A stretch of 64,000 nucleotides of DNA, from the NCBI RefSeq assembly GCF_030770395.1, contig NZ_CP132480.1, positions 4,248,038-4,312,037 on the forward strand, in the 5' to 3' direction. The stretch's first letter is position 1, and every line of letters starts with the position of its first letter. The notes below the pieces were generated by a model that ran no database searches, had not been told where the DNA came from, and saw only the letters and a list, made by a program, of their open reading frames with translations. Source of the stretch: Telluria beijingensis. GTDB lineage: Bacteria > Pseudomonadota > Gammaproteobacteria > Burkholderiales > Burkholderiaceae_D. This document shows, one piece after another, positions 39,253-50,169 of this stretch. Both the position numbers and the translations under genes were made by a program.

Positions 39253-39918
39253 ATGATCGATAAAACCTGCGACACGCTCGAACGCGCGGTGGCCGACATC
39301 CCGGATGGCGCCACCATCATGATCGGCGGCTTCGGCAACGCCGGCATGCCCTCCAGCCTGATCGACGCCCTGCTGGCCCAGGGCGCGCGCGAACTTACCA
39401 TCGTCAACAACAATGCCGGCAATGGCGAGACCGGCCTGGCCGCGCTGATCAAGGCGAAACGGGTGCGCAAGATCGTGTGCTCGTTCCCGCGCCAGGCCGA
39501 TTCCCACCATTTCGACGCCCTGTACCGCGCCGGCGAGATCGAGCTGGAACTGACCCCGCAAGGCAACCTGGCCGAGCGCATCCGCGCCGCCGGCGCCGGC
39601 ATCGGCGGCTTCTTCACTCCCACCGGCTACGGCACCCTGCTGGCCGAGGGTAAGGAGAGCCGCATCATCGATGGCCGCGGCTATGTGTTCGAGACGCCGC
39701 TGCGCGCCGACTTCGCCCTGATCAAGGCGTTGAAGGGCGACCGCTGGGGCAACCTCGTGTACCGCAAGACGGCCCGCAATTTCGGGCCGATCATGGCCAC
39801 CGCCGCCAAGGTCGCCATCGCCCAGGTGGGCCAGATCGTGGAACTGGGAGAGCTCGACCCGGAAACCATCGTCACCCCGGGCATCTTCGTCCAACGCGTC
39901 GTCAAGGAGGCAGCATGA
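39253..39918 (+). CDS. pcaI: 3-oxoadipate CoA-transferase subunit A
   Basis: Transfers CoA from succinyl-CoA to 3-oxoadipate in the beta-ketoadipate pathway, together with the next gene. The 221 residues show the CoA-transferase family 1 alpha signature ([19 protein letters not shown]), the [14 protein letters not shown] segment, [11 protein letters not shown] and the [13 protein letters not shown] end. Length and order are typical of PcaI. The stop overlaps the pcaJ start (ATGA). A catechol-branch CatI role is equally possible by sequence alone, but the PcaR-type regulator supports the pca name. Confidence 0.93.
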   Translation: MIDKTCDTLERAVADIPDGATIMIGGFGNAGMPSSLIDALLAQGARELTIVNNNAGNGETGLAALIKAKRVRKIVCSFPRQADSHHFDALYRAGEIELELTPQGNLAERIRAAGAGIGGFFTPTGYGTLLAEGKESRIIDGRGYVFETPLRADFALIKALKGDRWGNLVYRKTARNFGPIMATAAKVAIAQVGQIVELGELDPETIVTPGIFVQRVVKEAA

Positions 39919-40582
39919 ACCGTTACAGCCGCGAACAGATGGCCGAGCGCGTCGCGCGCGACATCCCCGAAGGCGCTTATGTGAACCTCGGCATCGGCCT
40001 GCCGACCAAGGTCGCCAACTACCTGCCGCCCGAGCGCGAGGTCTTCTTGCACAGCGAGAACGGGCTGCTCGGCATGGGACCGGCCCCGGCGCCGGGCGAG
40101 GAAGACGAAGACCTGATCAACGCCGGCAAGCAGCCGGTGACCCTGCTCACCGGCGGCGCCTATTTTCACCATGCCGATTCGTTCGGCATGATGCGCGGCG
40201 GCCACCTGGACATTTGCGTGCTGGGCGCCTTCCAGGTGGCGGCCAATGGCGACCTGGCCAACTGGCATACCGGCGCGCCGGATGCGATCCCCGCCGTCGG
40301 CGGCGCGATGGACCTGGCGATCGGCGCCAAGCAGGTGTTCGTCATGATGGACCACCAGACCAAGACCGGCGAAAGCAAGCTGGTCGAGGCGTGCAGCTAT
40401 CCGCTGACCGGCGTGGCGTGCGTGAGCCGCATCTATACCGACCTGGCCGTGATCGACGTCACGCCCGACGGCTTGCGGGTGCGCGAGATGGCGCCCGGCC
40501 TCACCCTGGCCGACCTGCAGGCCGTGACCGCGGCGCCGCTGCTGCCCGCTTTGAACGAAGGATTGACTGGAGGAGAATCAGC

Positions 40583-40586
<4 letters not shown>
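39915..40586 (+). CDS. pcaJ: 3-oxoadipate CoA-transferase subunit B
   Basis: Beta subunit (223 residues) of 3-oxoadipate CoA-transferase. It carries the SENG catalytic signature (Glu48) that forms the covalent CoA thioester, preceded by [16 protein letters not shown]. The sequence [19 protein letters not shown] and the closing [20 protein letters not shown] are typical. It overlaps pcaI by four bases and pcaF by four bases, so the three genes form one coupled operon. Confidence 0.94.
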
Positions 40587-41783
<1,197 letters not shown>

Positions 41784-41785
<2 letters not shown>

Positions 41786-41798
41786 CTAGGTGCTAGCT
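41784..41798. terminator. Palindrome across two convergent stop codons
   Basis: AGCTAG-gtg-CTAGCT is a perfect 6-base stem with a 3-base loop. It covers most of the pcaF stop (TAG, 41783-41785) and the whole stop of the convergent kinase gene (41793-41795). It has no T-tract, so termination is uncertain. Confidence 0.3.
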
Positions 41799-44700
41799 GG
41801 TCGCGGGCCTGCCCAGTAGCCCCAGCAGGCGCTGGTGCAGCCGCGGCCTGGCGGGCCGCGCATAGGCGATGCGCGCCGGGATCCGCACCACGATCGCGGT
41901 CCCGCCCTGCGCCGGCGTGGACACCTCCAGCGTGCCGCCCAGCGCGCAGGCCCGTTCGCGCATGCCCGGCAAGCCCCAGTGTCCACCGCGCCCGCCCGCG
42001 CACAGGATGGCCGGATCGATGCCGCGGCCATCGTCGCGCACCGTCAGCGTGAAGGATTCGCCGCCATGGCCCAGTTCGACCTCGATCCGGTCCGCCTCCG
42101 CGTGGCGGAAGGCATTGAACAAGGCTTCGCGGCCAAGCGTGTACAGCTCGTGATGGGCGACGTCGGCCAGCCGGCGCGGCGTGCCCACGATCTGTAGCGC
42201 GAAGCGCGGGCCGCACTGTTCCTGCAGCGCCTGCCCGAACGCCGCCAGCGCCGGACCGAGGTCTTGCGCCGCCGGGCCCGGCTGGGCGCGCAGGTCGGCC
42301 AGCTCCTCGCGCGCCTCGGTCATGACGGCGTCGGCCTGGTCCAGGATCGCTTCGATGTCGCCATGCGCCGCACTGCCTTTCGTCATGCGCAGCAGCGCCG
42401 TGTTCAGGCGCAGCACCAGGCCCTGCACGTTCTGCAGCAGGCTGTCGTGCAGGGCGCGCGCGATGCGCTCGCGTTCGGCCAGCCGTTCGCGGTAGCGCTG
42501 GGCGTAGCGGCGCGCCAGCATGCGCGTGCGCCACCTGAACACGGCGGCCGCCAGCAACAGCAGGGCCAGGCCGCACGCCAGCCGGAACCACCAGGTCTGG
42601 ACCAGCGTCGGCGCGATGTCGAAGGCGATGCTCGCTTCGCGCTCGCTCGGCACGCCATCCTCGTTGAAGGCCATCACCCGGAAGCGGTAGGCGCCGGGAT
42701 CGAGCCGGGTATAGAAGGCCATGCGCCGGCTGCCGGCGTCCTGCCAGTCGCGGTCCACGCCGTCGAGGCGGTAGCGAAAGCGCAGGCGCTCCGGCATCGC
42801 GTAGCTGAGCGCGGTGTAGTCGAGGCGCAGGCCGGTGGTGTTCGGGGGCAGGGTCAGGCCGCCGTCCGGGCGCCGGCGCGCGCCGGCCACGTCGAGCGGC
42901 GCGATCACCACCGCCGGCGCAACGGTATTGCGGTGGATGCGCGCCGGATCGAGGTAGGCTACGCCTTCGCTGCCGACGAACCACAGGCGCCCATCGCGCG
43001 AACTGGCCGCGGTTGACATGTTCGGCAAGGCGACCGCCGTTCCCGGATAGCCGTCGAGATTGTCGAACACCCTTACCTCGAGCAGCGCATCGGGATTGGC
43101 CAGGGCACGCTTCCATGCCTGGGCCTTCGCCTGCACCGCGCCGCGGCGTCCGTTGAACCAGCGCTCGCCGTCGGCGCCGACGATCTGTCCACTGATGCCC
43201 GCCAGTGCCTCCGGATCGGCACTGCGCAATTTCCGGACGCGGCCCTGGTCGAGCACCGCCAGCCATTCTTCACCGGCCAGCACGATGCCATCGCTGGCGT
43301 CGATGTGGATGATCGGACCGAAGCCGGCCGGGTCGCCGACGTTGAAGCGGCTGGTCTTGCCCTCGTCGAAGCGGATGATGCTGCCATCGCGGAAACCGAT
43401 CCAGACCGCGCCGTCGGGCGCCTTCGACAGGCCCATCAAGCCGCGTGGCACGCCATAGGCCGCGGCCGACGTCCATTTCCCTTTGTGGAAGTGAAACAGG
43501 CCCTTGCCGCGGAAGGTCAGCCACAACTCGTCACGCTGGCCCTGCACGAGCGTCGGCATCTTGCCGACCGGCGTACCGTCTGCCTCGCGCGGGTACGGGA
43601 TGAAGGTCGATGCGCCATCCAGCACATGGGTAACCCCGAGGTGATCCGCGCGCAGCAGGCCGCCGTCCCAGCCGGATGCCATCTCCACCCGCGCGGCCTG
43701 TTTGCCGAACGTCGCGGCGCCTGCCGGGAACAGGTGGCCGCGCGACCGGGAGTGCAACAGGGCCCGGCCGTCCTGGTCCGTGAACACGTCGAACCAGCTC
43801 TCGTTGGCTGGTAGCGGCACCGTGATCAGCTTGTTGTGGCGAAACCGCTCGAGCCCGGCCTGGGTGCCAACCCAGATATTGCCTTCCTGGTCCTCCAGGA
43901 TGGAGGTTGGCGCCAGGTTGCTGAGTTGCCAGGGCTGGTCGAGGCGATCGGTCGCCACCGCCTCGGCCTGGAAGCGATCGATGCCGCGCAGTCGCGACGC
44001 TGTCGTGTGGCACAGGCCAACGGGGCAACGCAGCGCCCAGTGATTGCCATTGCGGTCGAACAGGCCGCCCGCCGATGCCGATGGTGCGCGCCATGCGGGC
44101 ATGGGGACCGGCGCCGTCTTCGGCGGCAAGGGCAAGGCTTGCCATTCGCCGCCGACGCCGCGCCAGACCCGGCCGTCCGGCGAGGGGACGATGGCGCTGG
44201 CGCCGCCCGGCAGGTCGTAGCGCGTGAAGCGCTGCAGCGCACGATCGAACAGGTAGAGGTGCTCGCCATCATTGGTCCACAGTCGGCCGTAGTGGTCCAG
44301 CGTGACATTGGTGGCGTTCGGCCCGGCAAATCCCTGGGCGGCACCGAACGTGGTCCAGGCGCCGGCCCGGTAGCGGTGCAGTCCGCCAGTAGCGCCGACC
44401 CACAGGCTGCCATCGACATCGATGTCAGCCTGGTAGCTTGCGCGCATCTCGCCAAGTTCGCGCAGGTGCACGACGGTATCGTTGCGCAGTACGCTCAAGC
44501 CGCCCATGATGTACCCGATCAGCAGATCGCCATTTTCCTGCGCGTACAGGTTTGAAATCGACGTCGCCAGCAGCCTGGAACCGTCGACCGCGACGAACTT
44601 GGAAAAGGTGATGCCGTCGAAGCGGTACAGGCCCGACTGCGTACCGAGCCACAGCCAGCCGTCGCGGGTCTGGGCCATGGTGCCGATGCGGGCGGGGGCG

Positions 44701-44855
44701 CCTTCCTTGGCGGTCCACGTCGTGTGATGGTAATTGGCCAGGCGCAGGTTCGGGTCGAGGGCCAAGGCCGGCGCACCCGCCAGGCAGGCCAGCGGCAGGC
44801 AGCGGTGCAGCAGTCGTGCGGCATATCTGGTCAGCAGAGTCGTCAATGAATGCAT
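41793..44855 (-). CDS. Sensor histidine kinase with periplasmic beta-propeller (reg_prop/Y_Y_Y)
   Basis: Large membrane sensor (1020 residues). A signal peptide (about 1-32, ending APALA) precedes two-component-regulator propeller repeats (about 35-650; repeated LWLGTQ, GSLWVGATGG and IWVGTQAGL patterns), a Y_Y_Y domain (about 660-750; YRLDGVDRDWQDAG and YRFRVMAFNEDG) and one membrane helix (about 757-774). The HisKA_3 dimerisation domain (ERIARALHDSLLQNVQG, His about 803) and HATPase_c (about 875-1010; GREALFNAFRHA, DDGRGID, GHWGLPGMRERA) follow. No receiver or DNA-binding domain is present and no response regulator gene is adjacent. The start at 44855 gives a proper signal peptide; an upstream GTG or ATG does not. 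Confidence 0.92.
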   Translation of the reverse strand: MHSLTTLLTRYAARLLHRCLPLACLAGAPALALDPNLRLANYHHTTWTAKEGAPARIGTMAQTRDGWLWLGTQSGLYRFDGITFSKFVAVDGSRLLATSISNLYAQENGDLLIGYIMGGLSVLRNDTVVHLRELGEMRASYQADIDVDGSLWVGATGGLHRYRAGAWTTFGAAQGFAGPNATNVTLDHYGRLWTNDGEHLYLFDRALQRFTRYDLPGGASAIVPSPDGRVWRGVGGEWQALPLPPKTAPVPMPAWRAPSASAGGLFDRNGNHWALRCPVGLCHTTASRLRGIDRFQAEAVATDRLDQPWQLSNLAPTSILEDQEGNIWVGTQAGLERFRHNKLITVPLPANESWFDVFTDQDGRALLHSRSRGHLFPAGAATFGKQAARVEMASGWDGGLLRADHLGVTHVLDGASTFIPYPREADGTPVGKMPTLVQGQRDELWLTFRGKGLFHFHKGKWTSAAAYGVPRGLMGLSKAPDGAVWIGFRDGSIIRFDEGKTSRFNVGDPAGFGPIIHIDASDGIVLAGEEWLAVLDQGRVRKLRSADPEALAGISGQIVGADGERWFNGRRGAVQAKAQAWKRALANPDALLEVRVFDNLDGYPGTAVALPNMSTAASSRDGRLWFVGSEGVAYLDPARIHRNTVAPAVVIAPLDVAGARRRPDGGLTLPPNTTGLRLDYTALSYAMPERLRFRYRLDGVDRDWQDAGSRRMAFYTRLDPGAYRFRVMAFNEDGVPSEREASIAFDIAPTLVQTWWFRLACGLALLLLAAAVFRWRTRMLARRYAQRYRERLAERERIARALHDSLLQNVQGLVLRLNTALLRMTKGSAAHGDIEAILDQADAVMTEAREELADLRAQPGPAAQDLGPALAAFGQALQEQCGPRFALQIVGTPRRLADVAHHELYTLGREALFNAFRHAEADRIEVELGHGGESFTLTVRDDGRGIDPAILCAGGRGGHWGLPGMRERACALGGTLEVSTPAQGGTAIVVRIPARIAYARPARPRLHQRLLGLLGRPATS

Positions 44856-45018
44856 GGCAGGCGTTGGTCTCTGGTATTGGATGTCAATACGTATGCGGTC
44901 AGGATGCCATATTGACATTTGTCACTATTGCCTGTCATCGGTTTTTTGCGGGCTCGCCGCATTTTTCACGTTCATGCCGCCTGCATCGACTGCCCAGCCC
45001 CGATGTTAAGATCGAGCA

Positions 45019-48000
45019 ATGAATATCCTGCAACATTGCGAAGCCTTCCGGCGCCTGCTGGCGGTGCTGTCGATCGTGCTGCCGCTGCTGGCCATGGGCG
45101 GCGCGCATGCGGCCGTGCAGGATGGGGCGCCCGAACGCCTGGACCACCGGCGCTGGCTGTCCGCCGACGGCGGGCCGAGCCAGGTCGGGGCGATCGCCCA
45201 TGGCGCAGATGGCTATCTCTGGCTCGGCACCAACGATTCGCTGGTCCGCTTCGACGGCCTGCGCTTCCGGCCCCAGGCGCCCGAAGCGCGCGGCGCGCCC
45301 GTCATCGTCTCGTCGCTGCTGGCGCGCGGCGAGGCCTTGTGGGTCGGCTTGCGCAGCGGCGGCGTGGCGCCGCTGCGCCCGGGCCGGGCGCTGGCGCGCG
45401 AGTGCGGCCCCGGCGCACCTGGCGGGGTGGTGTTCGGCCTCGCGCAAGACCGCCGCGGCGCGCTGTGGGCCGCGGCCGGGGACGGCCTGGCGCGTCGCCT
45501 GGATGGCGCCTGGCGGCGCTTCGGTCCCGCGCAGGGCTTCGACGATGGTGGCGCGCACGCCGTATTCGTCGACCGCGATGGCGTGCTGTGGGCCGCCAGC
45601 GAACGCCGGCTGTACTACCTGCGCGACGGCGCCGACCGCTTTGTCGATGCCGGCCTGGCGCTGGAGGGCGCCGGCCAGATCGCGCAGGCGCCGGATGGGG
45701 CTCTATGGCTGAGCGAACGCCATGGCAGCCGACTGCATCGGGTGATGCCTGGTAGCGGCACGCAGGCCACGACGCGGATCGACGCGCCGGCCACCGCTCT
45801 CGCGTTCGACGCCGCCGGCGGCCTGTGGATTGGCCTGATGGGCCGCGGCCTGCTCCACGTCGCGCGCCCCGACGGCCTGGCGGCGCTGGCCGGCGCCACC
45901 CGCTTCACCGCGCAGCAGGGCCTGAGCTCGGACTTCGTATCGAAGCTGCACGCCGACGGCGCCGGCAACCTGTGGGTCGGCACCAATGCCGGCCTGGACC
46001 GCTTTCGGCCGCGCATCCTGGCGCCGGCGGCGTTCCCGGCCGGCGCGCAGAACCTGGCGCTGGCCGCCGGCGACGACGGCAGCCTGTGGGGCGGGCCGCG
46101 CGTCGGCACCGCTCTGCGGCTGCAGGATGGACGCGTGCAGGCGCTGGCGATGCCGGCGCCGGTCGACAGCGCCATGCGCGACGCCGACGGCGCGGTCTGG
46201 ATGGCCGGGCCGGCCGGCATCTGGCGCTCGCGCGGCGCGCGGCTCGAACGCGTCGCCGGGCTGCCCGCGGCTGGCGCCCGGGCCCGGGTGCGCGCCATGG
46301 CGCGCGACGCCCAAGGCCGCCTGTGGGTCTCGCTCGACAAGGCCGGCCTGTTCCGCCATGCGGCGGGGCGCTGGGAGCGCATGCCGGCCAGTTCCACGCG
46401 CGACAGCCAGCGCATGCCGGTCAGCGCGCTGGCCGCGCCCGACGGCTGGCTGTGGTTCGGCTACCGCGACGGCCTGCTGGAAGCGCGCCGCGGCGGCGAG
46501 ACCCTGCGCTGGACGACGGACATCGGCCACGTCACGGCGCTGGCCCATCACGCCGGCCGCACCTGGATCGGCGGCCAGCACGGGCTGGCCTGGGTCGAGG
46601 CGGGGCGCCTGCGCCGGCTGCCGCTGCCGGACGACGGCATGTTCGACAATGTGTATGCCATCGTCCCCGTGGACGGCGGAGCCGGGGCCGGCTTGTGGCT
46701 GCATGCCCGGGCCGGCATCTTCCAGCTCGAGGCGGCCGAGCTGGGGCGCGCGCTGGACACGCCCGGCTATCGCCTGCGCTACCGCTCCTTCGATGCGCTG
46801 GGCGGCCTGGCCAACGATCCGCACCAGGTGCTGCCGCTGCCGACCGCCGTGCGCGGCGGCGATGGCCGCCTGTGGTTCTCGACCAGCGGCGGCGTGGCCT
46901 CGCTCGATCCGGCGCGCCTGCCGCCGGCGGAGCCCGGCCCGGTGGCCGCGATCGAGGCGGTCAGCGTCGATGGCGCCGAAGTGTCCCTCGCATCGCCGCT
47001 CAGCCTGGGACCGGAGGCGCAGCGCATCGCCATCGACTACACGGCCCCGAGCCTGGACGCGCCCGAGCGCCTCAGCTTCCGTTACCGGCTCGACGGCTTC
47101 GACACGCGCTGGCTCGATGCCGGCCGCGCGCGCCAGGCCATCTATACCGGCCTGGCGCCGGGCGACTACCGCTTTCGCCTGGTCGCACTGAACAAGGACG
47201 GCGTGCCGAGCCCGCACGAAGCCGTGTTCGTGTTTCGGGTCACGCAAGCCTTCTACCGTCACCCGCTCTTCTTGCTGGGCGCCGGCCTGTCGCTGCTGGC
47301 CGCCATGTGGCTGGCCTACCGGGCCGCCGCGCGGCGCGCCGCCGAGCGCGTGCGCGACCGCCTGCACGAACGCCACCGCGAGCGCGAGCGCATCGCGCGC
47401 GAGCTGCACGACACCCTGCTGCAGGGCGTGCACGGACTGGTGCTGCGGTTCCAGGCGGCGGCCGACATGCTGCCGCCGGAGATGCCGGCGCGGGCCCACA
47501 TGGAGCAGGCGCTGGCGCGCGCCGACGCGGTGCTGGTCGAGGGGCGCGACCGTGTGCGCGAGCTGCGCGGCGGTCCGGCCGACACGCGCGAACTGCACGA
47601 GGCCCTGGCGTCGGCGGGCGATGAACTGGCGGCGCAGGGTGGAACCCGCTTCGTGTTTGTGACCGCCGGCACGCCGCGGGCGATGCAGCCGGCCATCCTG
47701 GACGAGGTGCACCGGATCGGCCACGAAGCGCTGCGCAACGCCTGCGCCCACGCCCGCGCGGGCCAAGTGAGCGTAGAGCTGGCCTACCGGCGCGCGGCCT
47801 TCATTCTCACCGTGACGGACGACGGCATCGGCATCGACCCATCCTGGCTCGCCGGACCGGGCCGGCCCGGCCACTGGGGCCTGCGCGGCATGCGCGAACG
47901 CGCCGAGCGCATCGGCGCCAGGCTGGACATCCAGGGCGCGGGGCAGAAAAACACGCGCGGCACGCGGGTCGTGCTGACGCTGCCGGCGCGGATCGCCTAC

Positions 48001-48024
48001 CGGCGCCGGCGCGGCGCCCCGTGA
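45019..48024 (+). CDS. Second propeller sensor histidine kinase, divergent paralogue
   Basis: The 1001 residues have the same plan as the divergent neighbour: signal peptide (about 1-32, GGAHA end), propeller repeats (about 45-640; LWLGTN, LWVGLRSGG and NLWVGTNAGLDRFRP), a Y_Y_Y domain (about 650-735; YRLDGFDTRWLDAG), a membrane helix (about 749-767), a HisKA_3 box (ERIARELHDTLLQGVHG, His about 796) and HATPase_c (GHEALRNACAHA, DDGIGIDPSWL, GHWGLRGMRERA). Propeller sequence is poorly conserved between the two while the kinase halves are similar, suggesting duplication and new sensing specificity. Again no receiver partner lies nearby. The 163-base gap between the two starts must hold both promoters. 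Confidence 0.92.
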   Translation: MNILQHCEAFRRLLAVLSIVLPLLAMGGAHAAVQDGAPERLDHRRWLSADGGPSQVGAIAHGADGYLWLGTNDSLVRFDGLRFRPQAPEARGAPVIVSSLLARGEALWVGLRSGGVAPLRPGRALARECGPGAPGGVVFGLAQDRRGALWAAAGDGLARRLDGAWRRFGPAQGFDDGGAHAVFVDRDGVLWAASERRLYYLRDGADRFVDAGLALEGAGQIAQAPDGALWLSERHGSRLHRVMPGSGTQATTRIDAPATALAFDAAGGLWIGLMGRGLLHVARPDGLAALAGATRFTAQQGLSSDFVSKLHADGAGNLWVGTNAGLDRFRPRILAPAAFPAGAQNLALAAGDDGSLWGGPRVGTALRLQDGRVQALAMPAPVDSAMRDADGAVWMAGPAGIWRSRGARLERVAGLPAAGARARVRAMARDAQGRLWVSLDKAGLFRHAAGRWERMPASSTRDSQRMPVSALAAPDGWLWFGYRDGLLEARRGGETLRWTTDIGHVTALAHHAGRTWIGGQHGLAWVEAGRLRRLPLPDDGMFDNVYAIVPVDGGAGAGLWLHARAGIFQLEAAELGRALDTPGYRLRYRSFDALGGLANDPHQVLPLPTAVRGGDGRLWFSTSGGVASLDPARLPPAEPGPVAAIEAVSVDGAEVSLASPLSLGPEAQRIAIDYTAPSLDAPERLSFRYRLDGFDTRWLDAGRARQAIYTGLAPGDYRFRLVALNKDGVPSPHEAVFVFRVTQAFYRHPLFLLGAGLSLLAAMWLAYRAAARRAAERVRDRLHERHRERERIARELHDTLLQGVHGLVLRFQAAADMLPPEMPARAHMEQALARADAVLVEGRDRVRELRGGPADTRELHEALASAGDELAAQGGTRFVFVTAGTPRAMQPAILDEVHRIGHEALRNACAHARAGQVSVELAYRRAAFILTVTDDGIGIDPSWLAGPGRPGHWGLRGMRERAERIGARLDIQGAGQKNTRGTRVVLTLPARIAYRRRRGAP

Positions 48025-48142
48025 CGGCGGCGATGCGCGCGCCGCCGACCCGGCGGTACACGTACACTCGCTCGCGAATGTTAACTTGTCGTCGGTCCAG
48101 GGCCTTGCCGCGCGCCGCCCGGCCCGAGAGGAGAATGCCTGC

Positions 48143-49141
48143 ATGTCGTCCGCATCCGTATCATCCGTTCCATCCGGGGAGCCGCCAGTCCGGTCCCTCC
48201 AGCTGCGCATCAATGGCGAATCGTTCCATGTGATCGAGCAGGGCGCCGGACCGGCGGTCCTCTTCTGCCATGGTTTTCCCGACACCGCCGCGACCTGGCG
48301 CAGCCAGATGCGGGCGCTGGCCATGGCCGGTTATCGCGCCGTGGCGCTCGACGTGCGCGGTTTCGGCGACAGCTTCGCGCCGCCGGACGCGAGCCAATAT
48401 AGCGCGCTGCACATCGTGGGCGACCTGGTCGGCGTGCTCGATGCGCTCGACATCGACAGCGCCGTCATCGTCGGCCACGACTGGGGCGCCGACCATGCCC
48501 AGCGCGCGGCGCTGCTGCGGCCCGACCGCGTCAAGGCCCTGGTCAGCATCAGCATCCCGTACGCGCCGCGCGGCGAGGTCGATACCTGGAGCGGACTGCG
48601 CGACAAGGACCTGGGTGAGCGCTACTATGCGCTTGAGTGGATCAAGCCAGGGCGCGAGTCCCTGTTCGCGCCGGCGGCGCAGTCGATTCGAGCAATCTTG
48701 TACTGGGCGTCGGCCAGCCCGCCGCCAGGCCAGCGCTGGGACCCGATCGATCCCGCGCGCAGCCTGCTGCGCCCGGTGCCGGCGGCGCTGCCGGCGTGGG
48801 CCGATCCGGACTACGTGCAACGCACGATTGCCGCTTTCGACAAGACCGGGTTTCGCGGCGGCCTGAATCATTACCGGGCCTTGCCGCTCACCTTCGAACT
48901 GATGGCTGCCTACAAGGATGCCGTGATACGGCAGCCGTCGTTGTACGTCTGGGGCGCGGCCGACGGCCTGTGCCGTTTCCTGCACGGCGACGCGCCTTTG
49001 ATCGAAGAGATGCGGCGTTCGCAGCCCGGACTGGTCGGCCAGGTGCGGATCGAGGAAGCCGGCCACTGGGTCCAGCACGAGGCAGCCGGGCGGCTGAACG
49101 CCGAATTGCTGAAGTTCCTGGCCGGCCTGGAGGCGGCATGA
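48143..49141 (+). CDS. Epoxide-hydrolase-like alpha/beta hydrolase
   Basis: Soluble hydrolase (332 residues) of the epoxide hydrolase/haloalkane dehalogenase type. Seen are the oxyanion motif FCHGFPD (HGxP), the GFGDS turn and the nucleophile elbow GHDWGA with Asp at about 113. The nucleophile is Asp rather than Ser, the mark of epoxide hydrolases. A lid region follows, then the catalytic His near the end (EAGHWVQHE). The ATG at 48143 has GAGGAGA eight bases upstream. The stop overlaps the ankyrin gene start (ATGA). Substrate unknown. Confidence 0.88.
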   Translation: MSSASVSSVPSGEPPVRSLQLRINGESFHVIEQGAGPAVLFCHGFPDTAATWRSQMRALAMAGYRAVALDVRGFGDSFAPPDASQYSALHIVGDLVGVLDALDIDSAVIVGHDWGADHAQRAALLRPDRVKALVSISIPYAPRGEVDTWSGLRDKDLGERYYALEWIKPGRESLFAPAAQSIRAILYWASASPPPGQRWDPIDPARSLLRPVPAALPAWADPDYVQRTIAAFDKTGFRGGLNHYRALPLTFELMAAYKDAVIRQPSLYVWGAADGLCRFLHGDAPLIEEMRRSQPGLVGQVRIEEAGHWVQHEAAGRLNAELLKFLAGLEAA

Positions 49142-50157
49142 GCGTCGACCTGGCCATCCGCGCCGGCGATCTCGCGGCGCTGCGCGCGCAACTGCTCGAT
49201 GGTGCCGATCCAGGCGTGCGCAATCCCGAAGGGTTCACGCCGCTGATGGTGGCGGCGGGCCTGGGGCATACCCAGGCAGTGGAGCTGCTGCTGGCGGCGG
49301 GCGCCGACGTCCATGCGCTCGACTCGCGCATGGGCGCGAGCGCCCTGCACAAGGCGGCCCAGTCGGGCAATGCCGACGTGGTGCGTGTGTTGCTGGCGCA
49401 TGGCGCCTTCATCGACCAGCAGTCGCCCAGTGTCGGCAATACGGCGCTGATGGATGCTGTGCTGCACAAGCACCATGAGGTGGTGCGCGCACTGCTCGAC
49501 GGCGGCGCGCGCACCACGCCGGTGAACCATGCGGCGCAAACCGCGCTCGACCTGGCGCGCGAGGATGGGCTGGATGCCATCGCGGGATCGATCGAAGCGC
49601 GCGATGCCGGCGACGCGGCCCGTATCGGAGGGCAGGCGCTGATGCGCGCGGTCAGGGAAGGCAACCATGGCGAGGTGGGCCGGCTGCTGGCGGCGGGCCA
49701 TCCGGTGGATGAGCGCACGCCCATCGTGGGCGGTGCCGACGACGATTGCACGCCGCTTGGCATGGCGGCGCGCCTGGGCCATGCGCGGGTGGTGCGCGCG
49801 CTGCTCGAGGGCGGCGCCGACATGCGCCTGGTGAACGGCCCGATGAAGGCGACCGCTGCCCACGAAGCCGCCTATTTCGGTCATGCCGATGCGCTGCGCG
49901 TGCTGCTCGACTGGCGCCAGGCTGGCGGGCAGGCGCTCGAGATCGACGCCCAGGGCGACTACAACGGCCTGAGCGCCCTGCATGACGCGGTGTGGCATGG
50001 CCATGCGGAGGCGGCGCAGGTGCTGGTCGACGCCGGCGCACGGCGCGATCTGGTGTCGCATGCGGGACTGACGCCGCATGCGTTGGCGCTGCTGTACGGC
50101 TACCGCGAGATCGCGGACGCGCTCGATGCGGCGCCTCCCGGCATGCGGGCGGGCTGA
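49138..50157 (+). CDS. Ankyrin-repeat protein
   Basis: Soluble protein (339 residues) built almost wholly of ankyrin repeats. Around nine are visible from residue 1 to about 330, with the consensus G-TPL-AA--GH---V--LL--GAD, for example GFTPLMVAAGLGHTQAVELLLAAGAD. A variant middle repeat (GGQALMRAVREGNHGEVGRLLAAG) may divide two blocks. No signal peptide or catalytic domain is present. It is translationally coupled to the epoxide-hydrolase-like gene and may bind or regulate that enzyme; this is inference from gene order. Confidence 0.88.
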   Translation: MSVDLAIRAGDLAALRAQLLDGADPGVRNPEGFTPLMVAAGLGHTQAVELLLAAGADVHALDSRMGASALHKAAQSGNADVVRVLLAHGAFIDQQSPSVGNTALMDAVLHKHHEVVRALLDGGARTTPVNHAAQTALDLAREDGLDAIAGSIEARDAGDAARIGGQALMRAVREGNHGEVGRLLAAGHPVDERTPIVGGADDDCTPLGMAARLGHARVVRALLEGGADMRLVNGPMKATAAHEAAYFGHADALRVLLDWRQAGGQALEIDAQGDYNGLSALHDAVWHGHAEAAQVLVDAGARRDLVSHAGLTPHALALLYGYREIADALDAAPPGMRAG

Positions 50158-50169
50158 CGCCGCGCCAGG

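Noticed and set aside
39109..39894. N-terminal extension of the IclR regulator to 39894
   Set aside because: The extension would read through the operators and pcaI in antisense, and the family start is at 39108.
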